The translations under genes and the position numbers were made by a program. The notes below the pieces were generated by a model. It was given only the letters and a program-made list of their open reading frames with translations, was not told the DNA's origin and made no database searches. Positions 7,717-15,386 of a stretch of DNA of 44,983 nucleotides are shown here, in pieces (the first letter of the stretch is position 1; every line of letters begins with the position of its first letter). The stretch comes from a virus: IMG/VR virus record IMGVR_UViG_3300043395_000903, positions 1 through 44,983 of that record. One strand, 5' to 3'.

Positions 7717-7920
7717 ATGGGTCAACATCAAGATACGGTAAAGCACACGCTTGACATCATGGCCGCTGTTGCGGCTATCTCTTCATTTTTGAACGTGCTT
7801 ACCCCCATCTTTGGTCTTATTGGTGCTGTTTGGACGCTCATGCGTATTGCTGAGATGGTCTCTGGCAAACCTTTTGCGGAATTGATCCGACGAAAGAAGA
7901 AAGATGCCGAGCACGAGTAA
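7717..7920 (+). CDS. Small membrane protein, candidate class II holin
   Basis: A 67-residue protein; I chose the ATG at 7717, just after the previous stop, because the in-frame start further left lies inside that gene. The centre is hydrophobic (MAAVAAISSFLNVLTPIFGLI followed directly by GAVWTLMRIAEM) and the C-terminus strongly basic (RRKKKDAEHE). That layout is like the T7 gp17.5 type of holin and related small phage proteins. Holins collect in the inner membrane and let lysis begin. It is far from the endolysin gene at 20656, so another membrane role is possible. Confidence 0.5.
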   Translation: MGQHQDTVKHTLDIMAAVAAISSFLNVLTPIFGLIGAVWTLMRIAEMVSGKPFAELIRRKKKDAEHE

Positions 7921-8242
7921 GAAACAACACAATTTCATGGCGGCGGTGGCCAACAACCCAGCGTTTGCCAAGAAAGCAGGCGTCCCACAGTCTGTGGGAA
8001 AAGAGTTTGTTAAAGCGGACAAGGAGTCTGGTATGAAAGCGATGAAAAAAATGGCTGGTGGCGGCATGTCCGCTTCTAAAATGGGCGCTGTCAAGTCGGG
8101 TGGCAACAAGCCCCACGGCGAGCACGCGGTGCAGGCCAAAGGCAAGACCAAGGGCAAGCAGATCAGCATGGCTGGCTCCAAGCCGCTGGGCATGAAAAAG
8201 GGCGGCATGACCAAGAAAATGAACTACGGCGGGAAGTGCTGA
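7904..8242 (+). CDS. Small Lys/Gly/Met-rich protein
   Basis: A 112-residue protein starting inside the end of the membrane protein gene. The N-terminal half has a recurring phage motif, SKKQHNFMAAVANNPAFAKK followed by GVPQSVGKEFVKADK, probably a small helical domain. The second half is low complexity with repeated Lys-Gly and Gly-Gly units (MAGGGMSASKMG, GKTKGKQ, MKKGGMTKKMNYGGKC). The function is unknown. It is very basic and probably binds nucleic acid or a virion surface. Similar short proteins are common in uncultured aquatic phages, to my recollection. Confidence 0.65.
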   Translation: MPSTSKKQHNFMAAVANNPAFAKKAGVPQSVGKEFVKADKESGMKAMKKMAGGGMSASKMGAVKSGGNKPHGEHAVQAKGKTKGKQISMAGSKPLGMKKGGMTKKMNYGGKC

Positions 8243-8243
8243 A

Positions 8244-8528
8244 ATGAGGCCCAGCCGTGGCATGGGGGCCATTCTGCCCAGCAAAATGCCGGGCGGGGTC
8301 AAAAAAGCCCGCCGTGACGACACCGACTTTACTCAGTACGCCGAGGGCGGAAAGGTAAAGTCTAAGGTCAATCAGGCTGGTGTTTACACCAAGCCGGGGA
8401 TGCGTAAGTCGCTGTTTGAGTCGATCAAGTCTCGGGCGGTGCAGGGCACTGCGGCAGGGCAATGGAGCGCCAGAAAAGCGCAGTTGCTGGCCAAGCAATA
8501 CAAGGCCAAGGGCGGCGGGTATAAATGA
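8244..8528 (+). CDS. Small basic protein with a GQWSARKAQLLAKQYK motif
   Basis: A 94-residue protein one base after the previous stop. It begins RPSRGMGAI, contains YAEGGKVKSKVNQAGVYTKP and ends in GQWSARKAQLLAKQYKAKGG. The C-terminal block matches the first half of proteins of the DUF5872 type as I remember them, in which it is followed by the block carried by the next gene here. The protein is strongly basic and lacks Cys, signal or membrane segments. The function is unknown. Confidence 0.65.
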   Translation: MRPSRGMGAILPSKMPGGVKKARRDDTDFTQYAEGGKVKSKVNQAGVYTKPGMRKSLFESIKSRAVQGTAAGQWSARKAQLLAKQYKAKGGGYK

Positions 8529-8758
8529 AGAACCCTCAGCAATCGCTCAAGGACTGGACGGCACAGAAGTGGCGCACCAAGTCTGGCAAACCGTCTTCCA
8601 AGACGGGTGAGCGGTATTTGCCTGAAGCGGCCATCAAAGCCCTGTCGCCTGCCGAGTACGCCGCCACGACCAAAGCCAAAAGGGCTGGGAAGAAGGCGGG
8701 CAAACAGTTTGTTGCACAACCCAAAAAGATTGCCCAGAAAACAGCGAGGTACCGATAA
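8525..8758 (+). CDS. Small basic protein, DUF5872-like C-terminal half
   Basis: A 77-residue protein whose ATG overlaps the previous stop (ATGA). It has the block WTAQKWRTKSGKPS, then RYLPEAAIKALSPAEYAA, and ends in KRAGKKAGKQFVAQPKK. This W-x-KW...YLP...LSPAE pattern is what I recall from DUF5872 proteins of phages and giant viruses. It has no known activity. The tight coupling with the gene before suggests that the two work as a pair. Confidence 0.65.
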   Translation: MKNPQQSLKDWTAQKWRTKSGKPSSKTGERYLPEAAIKALSPAEYAATTKAKRAGKKAGKQFVAQPKKIAQKTARYR

Positions 8759-9027
8759 TGGCAAGCAAATTTCCTGATCTAAACAAAGACGGCGAAGTCA
8801 CCCAAGCGGACGTCCTCAAAGGGCGTGGCGTTCTCAAAAAGGGTGGCGCAGTCAAGAGCGATAAATGGATTCAGAAGGCGATCAAAAAACCCGGCGCGTT
8901 AAGGTCAGCACTTGGCGCGAAAGAAGGGAAACCGATCCCCGCGAAAAAACTTGCCGCCGCCGCAAAAGCCCCCGGAAAAATGGGCCAACGTGCTCGGCTT
9001 GCCCAGACCCTAAAGAAGATGAAGTGA
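8758..9027 (+). CDS. Small basic protein with EF-hand-like loop
   Basis: An 89-residue protein whose start overlaps the last base of the previous gene. Residues 6-18 (PDLNKDGEVTQAD) look like a single calcium-binding EF-hand or dockerin loop, with Asp, Asn, Asp, Gly, Glu and Asp at suitable places. The remainder is basic: KKGGAVKSDKWIQKAIKKPG, then ALGAKEGKPIPAKKLAAAAK and QRARLAQTLKKMK. The second part recurs in other phages as I recall. The role is unknown; an acid-loop plus basic-tail build could suit metal-dependent folding in the virion. Confidence 0.62.
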   Translation: MASKFPDLNKDGEVTQADVLKGRGVLKKGGAVKSDKWIQKAIKKPGALRSALGAKEGKPIPAKKLAAAAKAPGKMGQRARLAQTLKKMK

Positions 9028-9028
9028 G

Positions 9029-9439
9029 ATGGAAGAAGACCTCAAACTTTTCAAAGCCAAAGCCAAAGCCGAACTGAACCGGCTTGAAGCAGACTCGACC
9101 GCCAAAGAAGTGGCGGGAAAGGCTATTGGAAAGCAGGGTCTTTTCTACATCACGTTTATTGTTGTGATTGGGGTGCTGGCGTCCTTGGCGTTGGACTCTG
9201 ACAAAATTGCCGCCGTAATGGGTTTGCTGGGTGCGGCATTGACTGCCTTGATTAGTATGCTCAACGGTATTGCCGGGGCTAATCCCAAGCAAGAAAAGCC
9301 TGAGTTTGAGATCATGCGACAGTTGATCGACAAGTTGGACAAACTGGATCGGACTGAACTGCCCATGCGTGTGGATGTGGAAGGCGAAAAAGTCACCGTT
9401 CGCAAGGGCGATGACGTGGTCACCGCAAAGAAAGACTGA
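9029..9439 (+). CDS. Membrane protein with two helices, holin-like
   Basis: A 136-residue protein. The N-terminal helix is charged (LKLFKAKAKAELNRLEAD), followed by two hydrophobic stretches at about 36-54 (GLFYITFIVVIGVLASLAL) and 60-83 (IAAVMGLLGAALTALISMLNG). The C-terminal third is soluble and charged, with a short coiled-coil section (EIMRQLIDKLDKLD) and a small beta part. Two helices with a cytoplasmic tail fit a class II-type holin or a virion membrane protein. There is no endolysin nearby, so the lysis role is unsure. Confidence 0.6.
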   Translation: MEEDLKLFKAKAKAELNRLEADSTAKEVAGKAIGKQGLFYITFIVVIGVLASLALDSDKIAAVMGLLGAALTALISMLNGIAGANPKQEKPEFEIMRQLIDKLDKLDRTELPMRVDVEGEKVTVRKGDDVVTAKKD

Positions 9440-9440
9440 C

Positions 9441-10385
9441 ATGGCAAACACTTCCGGCACCTCTGCATTTAACCTCGATCTGACCGAGATCGTTGAGGAA
9501 GCGTTTGAGCGCGTCGGCTCAGAGATGCGCACGGGCTACGATCTGAAGACTGCCCGCCGGTCGATGAACCTGATGTTCGCAGATTGGGCCAACCGTGGCG
9601 TCAACATGTGGACGTTTGAGCAGGGCACGATCAACCTGATTCAAGGTTTGAATACCTACCCCCTGCCCAACGACACCGTGGACTTGTTGGAACACGTCAT
9701 CCGCACGCAAGCCAACCAGCAAGCCACGCAGGCAGACCTGACCATCACGCGTATTAGTGTTTCTACCTACGCCACGATCCCCAACAAATTGAATCAAGCC
9801 CGACCCATTCAGGTTTGGATTCAGCGCCTTGACGGGCAGATTTCCCCCACCGGCTTCACTTATCAGAGCGCGGATACTGGGGCACAGACTGTGACTTTAT
9901 CCAGTACTGTAGGTTTGCCCACTACTGGATATTTAAACATAGGCACCGAGACCATCTACTACGGCTGGATCGTGGATGGCACCACGGTTGGCGGGGTGTT
10001 TCGTGCGCAAAATGGCACTAGTCAGACCTCGCCCGCCGTCGGTACTGCTGTTTATGTCAACAATATCCCCCGAATCACGGTGTGGCCGACCCCCAACATC
10101 GGCACCACGGCCAGTCCGTACTACCAGTTTGTTTACTGGCGCATGCGCCGGGTCGAGGATGCGGGCGGTGGCGTGAACGTCATGGACGTGCCCTTCCGTT
10201 TCATCCCCTGCATGGTGGCGGGGTTGGCCTATTACATGTCTTTGAAGGTGCCCGGGGCGATGGATCGACTGCCGGTGCTCAAACAACAGTACGACGAGGC
10301 TTGGGACTTGGCGTCTCAGGAAGACCACGAGAAGGCGGCTGTGCGCTTTGTGCCGCGTCGCCAGTACATTGCTGGGAGTTTCTGA
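9441..10385 (+). CDS. Head-tail adaptor / tail structural protein
   Basis: A 314-residue protein; the ATG at 9441 follows the previous stop closely and the frame further left belongs to another gene. The N-terminal helices (LTEIVEEAFERVGSEMRTGY, then ARRSMNLMFADWANRGVNMW) and the C-terminal helical part (PCMVAGLAYYMSLKVPG, LKQQYDEAWDLASQEDHEKA) fit podovirus adaptor proteins that dock to the portal. Between them, at about 128-205, lies a Thr/Gly-rich beta segment with GTETIYYGW and a GVFRAQNGTS motif. It resembles small beta modules found inserted in many phage proteins. The call is by resemblance and place. Confidence 0.72.
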   Translation: MANTSGTSAFNLDLTEIVEEAFERVGSEMRTGYDLKTARRSMNLMFADWANRGVNMWTFEQGTINLIQGLNTYPLPNDTVDLLEHVIRTQANQQATQADLTITRISVSTYATIPNKLNQARPIQVWIQRLDGQISPTGFTYQSADTGAQTVTLSSTVGLPTTGYLNIGTETIYYGWIVDGTTVGGVFRAQNGTSQTSPAVGTAVYVNNIPRITVWPTPNIGTTASPYYQFVYWRMRRVEDAGGGVNVMDVPFRFIPCMVAGLAYYMSLKVPGAMDRLPVLKQQYDEAWDLASQEDHEKAAVRFVPRRQYIAGSF

Positions 10386-10813
10386 TGCCCAACCGGTTTG
10401 CGTCAGGCAAGTACTCGATCGCCCAGTGCGATCGGTGCAATTTTCGGTTCAAGTTGAAAGAACTGAAGACCTACACGCTCAAGACCAAAAACGTCAACAT
10501 GCTGGTGTGCACCGCCTGTTGGGACCCAGATCATCCGCAACTTCAATTGGGTATGTACCCTGTGGACGACCCACAAGGTGTGCGCAATCCTCGGCCTGAC
10601 ATCACGTATCTGTTGGGCGGCACAAGCGGGTTGCAGATTTCAAACACGTCAGGGCCGGGCCCTAACCAAACAGGTACAGAAACCGGCGGTAGCCGGATTT
10701 TTCAATGGGGCTGGAACCCGGTTGGCGGGTCCAGTTTTTTCGATGCCGCACTCACCCCAAACAACTTGGTGATTACGGTAAATTTGGGTACAGTATCGGT
10801 ATCAACGACATAA
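10385..10813 (+). CDS. Zinc-ribbon-like virion-cluster protein
   Basis: A 142-residue protein; the ATG at 10385 overlaps the adaptor stop (TGATG). Residues 15-50 carry CDRC (15-18) and CTAC (42-45), a two-knuckle zinc ribbon, followed by WDPDHPQLQLGMYPVDDPQG. This block recurs in small proteins next to adaptor genes in aquatic phages, as I recall. The second half is Gly/Asn/Thr-rich with a terminal beta stretch (NNLVITVNLGTVSVS). It probably binds zinc for fold stability. Its function in the particle is unknown. Confidence 0.66.
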   Translation: MPNRFASGKYSIAQCDRCNFRFKLKELKTYTLKTKNVNMLVCTACWDPDHPQLQLGMYPVDDPQGVRNPRPDITYLLGGTSGLQISNTSGPGPNQTGTETGGSRIFQWGWNPVGGSSFFDAALTPNNLVITVNLGTVSVSTT

Positions 10814-10823
10814 GGAGTCGGAC

Positions 10824-11018
10824 ATGGACAAGAAAGACTTGGCACAGGACAAAAAGATGGTTGCGGCGGCAGTGCACAAGCACGAAAAACGCATGCACCC
10901 GGGCAAACCTGTGACGAAATTGCGCGCTGGTGGCAAAACCAACGCCGACATGCTCAAGATGGGCCGCAATCTGGCCAAGATTGCCAACCAAAAATCTACT
11001 GGCCGTCGTGGAGGTTGA
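10824..11018 (+). CDS. Small basic hypothetical protein
   Basis: A 64-residue, Lys/Arg/His-rich protein with AAGGAG before the ATG. It contains VHKHEKRMHPGKPVTKLRAGG and a helix MLKMGRNLAKIANQK, ending in STGRRGG. It carries the RAGG version of the short Gly-Gly motif seen across the virion cluster. There are no Cys or membrane segments. Function unknown; a DNA-binding or particle-associated peptide is possible. Confidence 0.6.
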   Translation: MDKKDLAQDKKMVAAAVHKHEKRMHPGKPVTKLRAGGKTNADMLKMGRNLAKIANQKSTGRRGG

Positions 11019-11019
11019 C

Positions 11020-11226
11020 ATGGCTACCACCAAATACAAAGACCCCAAGTATCAGCCCATGGAAGAGGCGGGCAAGGCAAACAACGACAAGTTCATGCGC
11101 GATTCGCAGACGTCCGTTGCCAACGCTCGTAGCGCCGACTATCCCGGTGTGAAAACCAGCGGCATCAAGATTCGTGGCACTGGCGCGGCCACTAAAGGCG
11201 TGATGGCGAGAGGCCCGATGGCATGA
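11020..11226 (+). CDS. Small hypothetical protein
   Basis: A 68-residue protein starting two bases after the previous stop at the ATG at 11020; the open frame further left lies inside that gene. It is polar and basic (KYKDPKYQPMEEAGKANNDK, ADYPGVKTSGIKIRGTGAA) with no hydrophobic core, so it may be unstructured. The stop overlaps the next start (ATGA). Not recognised. Confidence 0.58.
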   Translation: MATTKYKDPKYQPMEEAGKANNDKFMRDSQTSVANARSADYPGVKTSGIKIRGTGAATKGVMARGPMA

Positions 11227-11948
11227 CCTACAACGAGTTGATTGCGGCCATTCAGTCGTACACGGAAAACCAATTTCCGGATACCTACCTTGCCAGTGGG
11301 AGTGCTGTGTCGGCCACGACGCAGTTAAACACTTTCATTCAGCAGGCTGAACAGCGCATCTACAACTCGGTGCAGTTCCCGTCGATTCGTAAGAATGTGA
11401 CGGGCAACCTAACGTCCGGCAACAAGTACTTGTCTGCGCCAGATGATTTTTTGTCTGTGTATTCGTTGGCAGTGATTGACGGATCAGGCAACTACGAGTA
11501 CTTGTTGAACAAGGACGTTAACTTCATTCGTCAGGCGTATCCCAATCCAACAACAGATACGGGCATCCCTAAATATTACGCTTTGTTTGGTCCCACGATT
11601 AATGGCGCAACCATCACCGATGAATTGACTTTTATTGTCGGGCCAACACCTGATTCCTCGTACAACGTTGAGTTGCACTATTACTACTACCCCGAGTCGA
11701 TCACTGTGGCGGCAGACGGGCGTACGTGGTTGGGTGACAACTTTGATTCTGTGTTGCTGTACGGCTCGCTGGTTGAAGCCTACACCTTCATGAAGGGTGA
11801 GGCCGACATGATTCAGTTGTACAACTCCAAGTACATGGAAGCCCTCGGCCTTGCCAAGCGTCTGGGTGACGGTCTGGAGCGCAGTGATGCGTACCGCAGT
11901 GGCCAGTTCCGTGCGGCGCCGTTGCCTCAGAATAACGGGGTGGCTTGA
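11223..11948 (+). CDS. Phage adaptor / neck protein (DUF6682-like)
   Basis: A 241-residue protein. The N-terminus (TYNELIAAIQSYTEN, then LNTFIQQAEQRIYNSVQFPS) and the C-terminal block (DSVLLYGSLVEAYTFMKGEA, MIQLYNSKYMEALGLAKRLG) are the helical parts of the uncharacterised phage adaptor family I know as DUF6682. The central part is beta-rich (FIVGPTPDSSYNVELHYYYY). Such proteins connect portal and tail in podoviruses. The start overlaps the previous stop and the end overlaps the next start, so it is translated within a tightly coupled block. Confidence 0.72.
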   Translation: MTYNELIAAIQSYTENQFPDTYLASGSAVSATTQLNTFIQQAEQRIYNSVQFPSIRKNVTGNLTSGNKYLSAPDDFLSVYSLAVIDGSGNYEYLLNKDVNFIRQAYPNPTTDTGIPKYYALFGPTINGATITDELTFIVGPTPDSSYNVELHYYYYPESITVAADGRTWLGDNFDSVLLYGSLVEAYTFMKGEADMIQLYNSKYMEALGLAKRLGDGLERSDAYRSGQFRAAPLPQNNGVA

Positions 11949-12370
11949 TGGCTTTTACAGGCAACTATTCGTGCAACACCCTGCGTTCTGGTCTGGCCAA
12001 CGGCACGATCAACTTTGCCTCGGACACGTTCTATTTGGCGTTGTACACCAACACGGCCACACTTGACTCGACCACAACGGCCTACACAACCACGGGCGAG
12101 GCATCTGGCGGCAACTATGTTGCTGGTGGGCAGGTTGTGACTGCGTCGATTGCCAGTGAAGTGACTTCCAGCGGGAGCACGACCTACATCAACTTTTCTG
12201 CCCCCGCGTGGACTGGAGCAATCACAGCCCGTGGTGCATTGATCTACACGCCCGGTGACAACGGGGCGGTATGCGTGTTGGACTTTGGTTCCGACAAAAC
12301 TTCAACTGTGTCTTTCACCGTGCAGATGCCAGCCAACACCAGCACATCGGCACTCATTCGACTTGTATAA
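11948..12370 (+). CDS. Small beta-sandwich virion protein
   Basis: A 140-residue protein starting at ATG 11948, overlapping the previous stop by one base. It has a pattern I have seen in many phage structural modules: FTGNYSCNTLRSGLANG, then DTFYLALYTNTATLD and TTAYTTTGEASGG, followed by ITARGALIYTPGDN and VCVLDFGSDKTSTVSFTVQ. Composition is Thr/Ser/Ala/Gly-rich. It may sit at the base of the fibres or on the neck. No enzyme motif is seen. Confidence 0.65.
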   Translation: MAFTGNYSCNTLRSGLANGTINFASDTFYLALYTNTATLDSTTTAYTTTGEASGGNYVAGGQVVTASIASEVTSSGSTTYINFSAPAWTGAITARGALIYTPGDNGAVCVLDFGSDKTSTVSFTVQMPANTSTSALIRLV

Positions 12371-12379
12371 GGAGCCAAC

Positions 12380-12985
12380 ATGACTCAAGAAATTTCCAAC
12401 TTTGGCGACCATGCTGAAGTCACCATGCAGACCCGTCCCGTCATGTCGGAGACCGTGGGTGTTGAAGGCTACTACCATGTGGTGTGCCGCGATAAAGATG
12501 GCAACATCAAGTGGGAAGAAGAGTTTCCCAATTTGGTTGTGGCTGTTGGCAAACAGTTGATGCTGGACACTTTGTTGTCTGGTTCAGCCTACACCACAGT
12601 TGGCCCGTTCCTCGGTCTAATCTCTGGCGCGTCGCCCACCTTCGCCGCTTCCGACACGATGGCAAGTCACTCGGGTTGGACTGAGTTCACCGCTTATACG
12701 GTTGGTGGTTCGGCTGTGCGCGGTACGGCTTCGTTTACATCGGCCACTTCGAGCGGCACCACCCCCTCCAACGTGACTACCAAGTCCGCTTCGGCTATCA
12801 CCTACACCATCACCGGTGGCGGCGGTACGGTTGGCGGCTGTTTCTTGGTGACCGGCTCTGGCGCAGTCAGCACCCAGAGTAGCACTGCTGGTACCCTGTA
12901 TAGCGCAGGGGCTTTCAGTACCGCCAAAGTCACGACCGCAGGGGACACCGTCAGCGTTACCTACAGCACGACCGCAACCTCTTGA
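12380..12985 (+). CDS. Virion protein of the fibre region
   Basis: A 201-residue protein with AAGGAG before the ATG. The N-terminal 60 residues are conserved-looking (GYYHVVCRDKDGNIKWEEEF followed by PNLVVAVGKQLMLDTLL); the rest is Thr/Ser/Gly/Ala-rich beta sequence ending TAGDTVSVTYSTTATS. Similar proteins accompany the previous family in aquatic phages. It is likely a fibre-base or minor tail component. No catalytic residues are seen. Confidence 0.65.
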   Translation: MTQEISNFGDHAEVTMQTRPVMSETVGVEGYYHVVCRDKDGNIKWEEEFPNLVVAVGKQLMLDTLLSGSAYTTVGPFLGLISGASPTFAASDTMASHSGWTEFTAYTVGGSAVRGTASFTSATSSGTTPSNVTTKSASAITYTITGGGGTVGGCFLVTGSGAVSTQSSTAGTLYSAGAFSTAKVTTAGDTVSVTYSTTATS

Positions 12986-12995
12986 GGAGTCCTAA

Positions 12996-15386
12996 ATGGC
13001 CCTCGTTGTCGCAGATCGTGTTCAAGAAACGACCACGACAAGTGGTGTTGGTACACTGTCCCTAGCCGGGGCGGTGTCCGGCTATCAGTCGTTCGTTTCG
13101 GGGATTGGCTCCGGAAACACGACGTTCTATGCCATCTACGATCAAACCGCTCAGGTTTGGGAGATTGGGCTTGGCACCGTCACATCCGGCGCACCCAACA
13201 CTCTAAGCCGCGACACGGTCTATTCCAACTCGTCTGGAACCACCGCCAAAATTAACTTTGCGGGCAACAGTTCGTCCGTGTTTTGCGTTTACCCCGCAAG
13301 CAGGTCGGTCAACCTTGACGCAAGCGGCAACGTCACGCCTCTGGGAACAATTGCCTCTGGCACTTGGCAGGGCACGACTGTGGGGGTCGCCTACGGTGGT
13401 ACGGGAGTCACGACATCTTCGGGCGCAAACTCCGTCATGTTGCGAGACGCCAACCAAAACGTTGCGGTCAATCGTTTAAATCAATCCAACACAGACACGA
13501 CTGCGGCGGCTGGTACCACAACGCTTACTGCGGCATCTAGTTACTCACAGACCCTTGTTGGGACCGGCGGACAGACATTCAAAATGCCGGATGCCACCAC
13601 GCTAACCACCGGTGTGGCGTTTGTGTTTAACAACAATGCGACCGGTACGCTGACCTTACAAGATTACGCCTCCGGTTCAATTGGCACAATCACTTCTGGT
13701 GGTGCGGCAGAATTGGTTTTGCTTGCTAATGGCACGGTAGCGGGCACATGGGATGTTCACGGCTTTCTGCCTGAAGCAGTCACTTGGGGCACCAATGCTC
13801 TTAACATGGGTTCCACCGTTGTTACGGGTGGTACTTGGAACGGTGGCACGATTACATCCGCTTACGGCGGTACCGGGTTGACCACCTTCACTGGTGCAAA
13901 CAACGCTTTGTACTCGACCAGCGCATCTGCGCTTGTGGCTGGTACTTTGCCTGTGGCGGCTGGTGGTACGGGAGCCACAACCCTGACCGGGTATGTGTAC
14001 GGCAACGGCACGGGGGCGATGACGGCATCGACCAGCATCCCCAACTCAGCCACCACAGCAACCAGTGCAAATACCGCAAGTGCCATTGTGGCTCGGGATG
14101 CTTCGGGTAACTTTAGCGCAGGCACCATTACAGCCAGTCTGTCTGGTAATGCGACAACGGCAACAACGGCAACCAACCTTGCAGGTGGTTCCGCTGGAAC
14201 AGTTCCGTATCAATCGGCGGCAGGTACAACGGTTCAACTGGCCGCTGGCACATCAGGTCAAGTTTTAACTTCTAACGGAGCCGCCGCTCCAAGTTGGACA
14301 ACTCCTACCACTGTCAACAACGGCACTTTGACGATGGGTGTGTCTGGTACGGGCCTATCCGGTTCTGCCACATTCACCGCCAACCAATCCGGCGCTTCCA
14401 CCTTTACGGTGACGTCAAACGCCACCAATGCCAACACAGCATCGACCATCGTTGCGCGTGACGCCTCTGGAAACTTCAGTGCAGGCACGATTACTGCCAC
14501 CTTGAGTGGTAACGCCTCAACTGCAACAAGCGCAACAACCGCAACCAATATTGCTGGTGGAGCGGCCAACCAAATCCACGTTCAATCTGGCGCTGGGGCA
14601 ACCACCTTTATTACTGCGCCGACGGTATCCAGCACGTATCTTGGCTGGAACGGGACTGCGTTTGTTTGGTCTGCTACCACCGGACCGACAGGTCCAACCG
14701 GCCCCACTGGACCCACGGGACCAACAGGGCCTACTGGCAGTCCCGGCCCAACAGGGCCATCTGGTGCGGCGGCCACGATTGCCGTTGGGACAACCACTAC
14801 GCTTGCCGCTGGATCGCCTGCAACGGTGACCAACAGTGGAACTTCATCCGCCGCAACGTTTAACTTTGGCATTCCAAACGGCCCTACCGGCGCAACGGGA
14901 CCAACCGGCCCTACAGGGCCTACAGGGCCTAGCGGCCCGACAGGTGCTCCCGGCCCAACAGGGCCGACTGGCCCAACAGGTGCTCCCGGCCCAGTGGCTG
15001 GCTCAAACACTCAGGTGATCTACAACAACCTTGGTTCTGCGGCAGGTTCCGCCAACTTGACTTTCAACGGAACAAACCTGACCTGCGGCGGCTCATTTAT
15101 TGCCAACTCGGATGAGTCTTTGAAGATGAACTGGCGTGATCTGCCAGACAACTTCCTTGAGCAACTCTCTGGGTTGAAACACGGTATTTTTGATCGCATT
15201 GACATCAACGAAACGCAGGTTGGTGTGTCCGCGCAAGGACTTCAAAAGTTTCTGTCAGAGGCTGTGATCAAAAATCCGGCGACCAATCTGTTGGCTGTGG
15301 CTTATGGCAACGCCGCGCTGGTGGCCTGCGTTAAACTGGCTCAACGGGTTTTGGCTTTGGAAGCCAAATTAAAGGATAAAGAATGA
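12996..15386 (+). CDS. Tail fibre with collagen-like tracts and C-terminal S74 chaperone
   Basis: A 796-residue protein. Residues 1-100 form an N-terminal attachment part. Residues 100-560 are beta-rich fibre shaft with short Gly-Gly-Thr-Gly motifs and an internal duplication (starting at residues 359 and 480). Two collagen-like Gly-X-Y tracts follow at 563-592 and 629-667. The C-terminus (705-796) is a peptidase S74-type intramolecular chaperone: it opens SDESLK with Ser705 and Lys710 five residues apart, as in the Ser/Lys pair of endosialidases, and has [11 protein letters not shown] and [11 protein letters not shown], then a coiled coil. Such domains help trimerisation and then cut themselves off. 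The fibre probably binds the host surface. The next gene, an oxygenase, overlaps its end by four bases. Confidence 0.87.
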   Translation: MALVVADRVQETTTTSGVGTLSLAGAVSGYQSFVSGIGSGNTTFYAIYDQTAQVWEIGLGTVTSGAPNTLSRDTVYSNSSGTTAKINFAGNSSSVFCVYPASRSVNLDASGNVTPLGTIASGTWQGTTVGVAYGGTGVTTSSGANSVMLRDANQNVAVNRLNQSNTDTTAAAGTTTLTAASSYSQTLVGTGGQTFKMPDATTLTTGVAFVFNNNATGTLTLQDYASGSIGTITSGGAAELVLLANGTVAGTWDVHGFLPEAVTWGTNALNMGSTVVTGGTWNGGTITSAYGGTGLTTFTGANNALYSTSASALVAGTLPVAAGGTGATTLTGYVYGNGTGAMTASTSIPNSATTATSANTASAIVARDASGNFSAGTITASLSGNATTATTATNLAGGSAGTVPYQSAAGTTVQLAAGTSGQVLTSNGAAAPSWTTPTTVNNGTLTMGVSGTGLSGSATFTANQSGASTFTVTSNATNANTASTIVARDASGNFSAGTITATLSGNASTATSATTATNIAGGAANQIHVQSGAGATTFITAPTVSSTYLGWNGTAFVWSATTGPTGPTGPTGPTGPTGPTGSPGPTGPSGAAATIAVGTTTTLAAGSPATVTNSGTSSAATFNFGIPNGPTGATGPTGPTGPTGPSGPTGAPGPTGPTGPTGAPGPVAGSNTQVIYNNLGSAAGSANLTFNGTNLTCGGSFIANSDESLKMNWRDLPDNFLEQLSGLKHGIFDRIDINETQVGVSAQGLQKFLSEAVIKNPATNLLAVAYGNAALVACVKLAQRVLALEAKLKDKE
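14682..14771 (+). repeat. Collagen-like tract 1 in the tail fibre gene
   Basis: Ten Gly-X-Y triplets, six of them Gly-Pro-Thr in a row, then GSP, GPT, GPS and GAA. The triplet register is unbroken. Such tracts form trimeric triple helices in phage and bacterial fibres. Confidence 0.9.
14880..14996 (+). repeat. Collagen-like tract 2 in the tail fibre gene
   Basis: Thirteen Gly-X-Y triplets, mostly Gly-Pro-Thr with two Gly-Ala-Pro, ending at GPV. It is separated from tract 1 by 36 residues of ordinary beta sequence. The 9-base units are varied in codon choice, so the array is probably more stable than a pure DNA repeat. Confidence 0.9.

Noticed and set aside
14582-15010. Minus-strand Gly-Pro-Val-rich frame over the collagen-like tracts
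   Set aside because: It is the antisense of Gly-Pro-Thr codons and keeps a repeat by base symmetry only.
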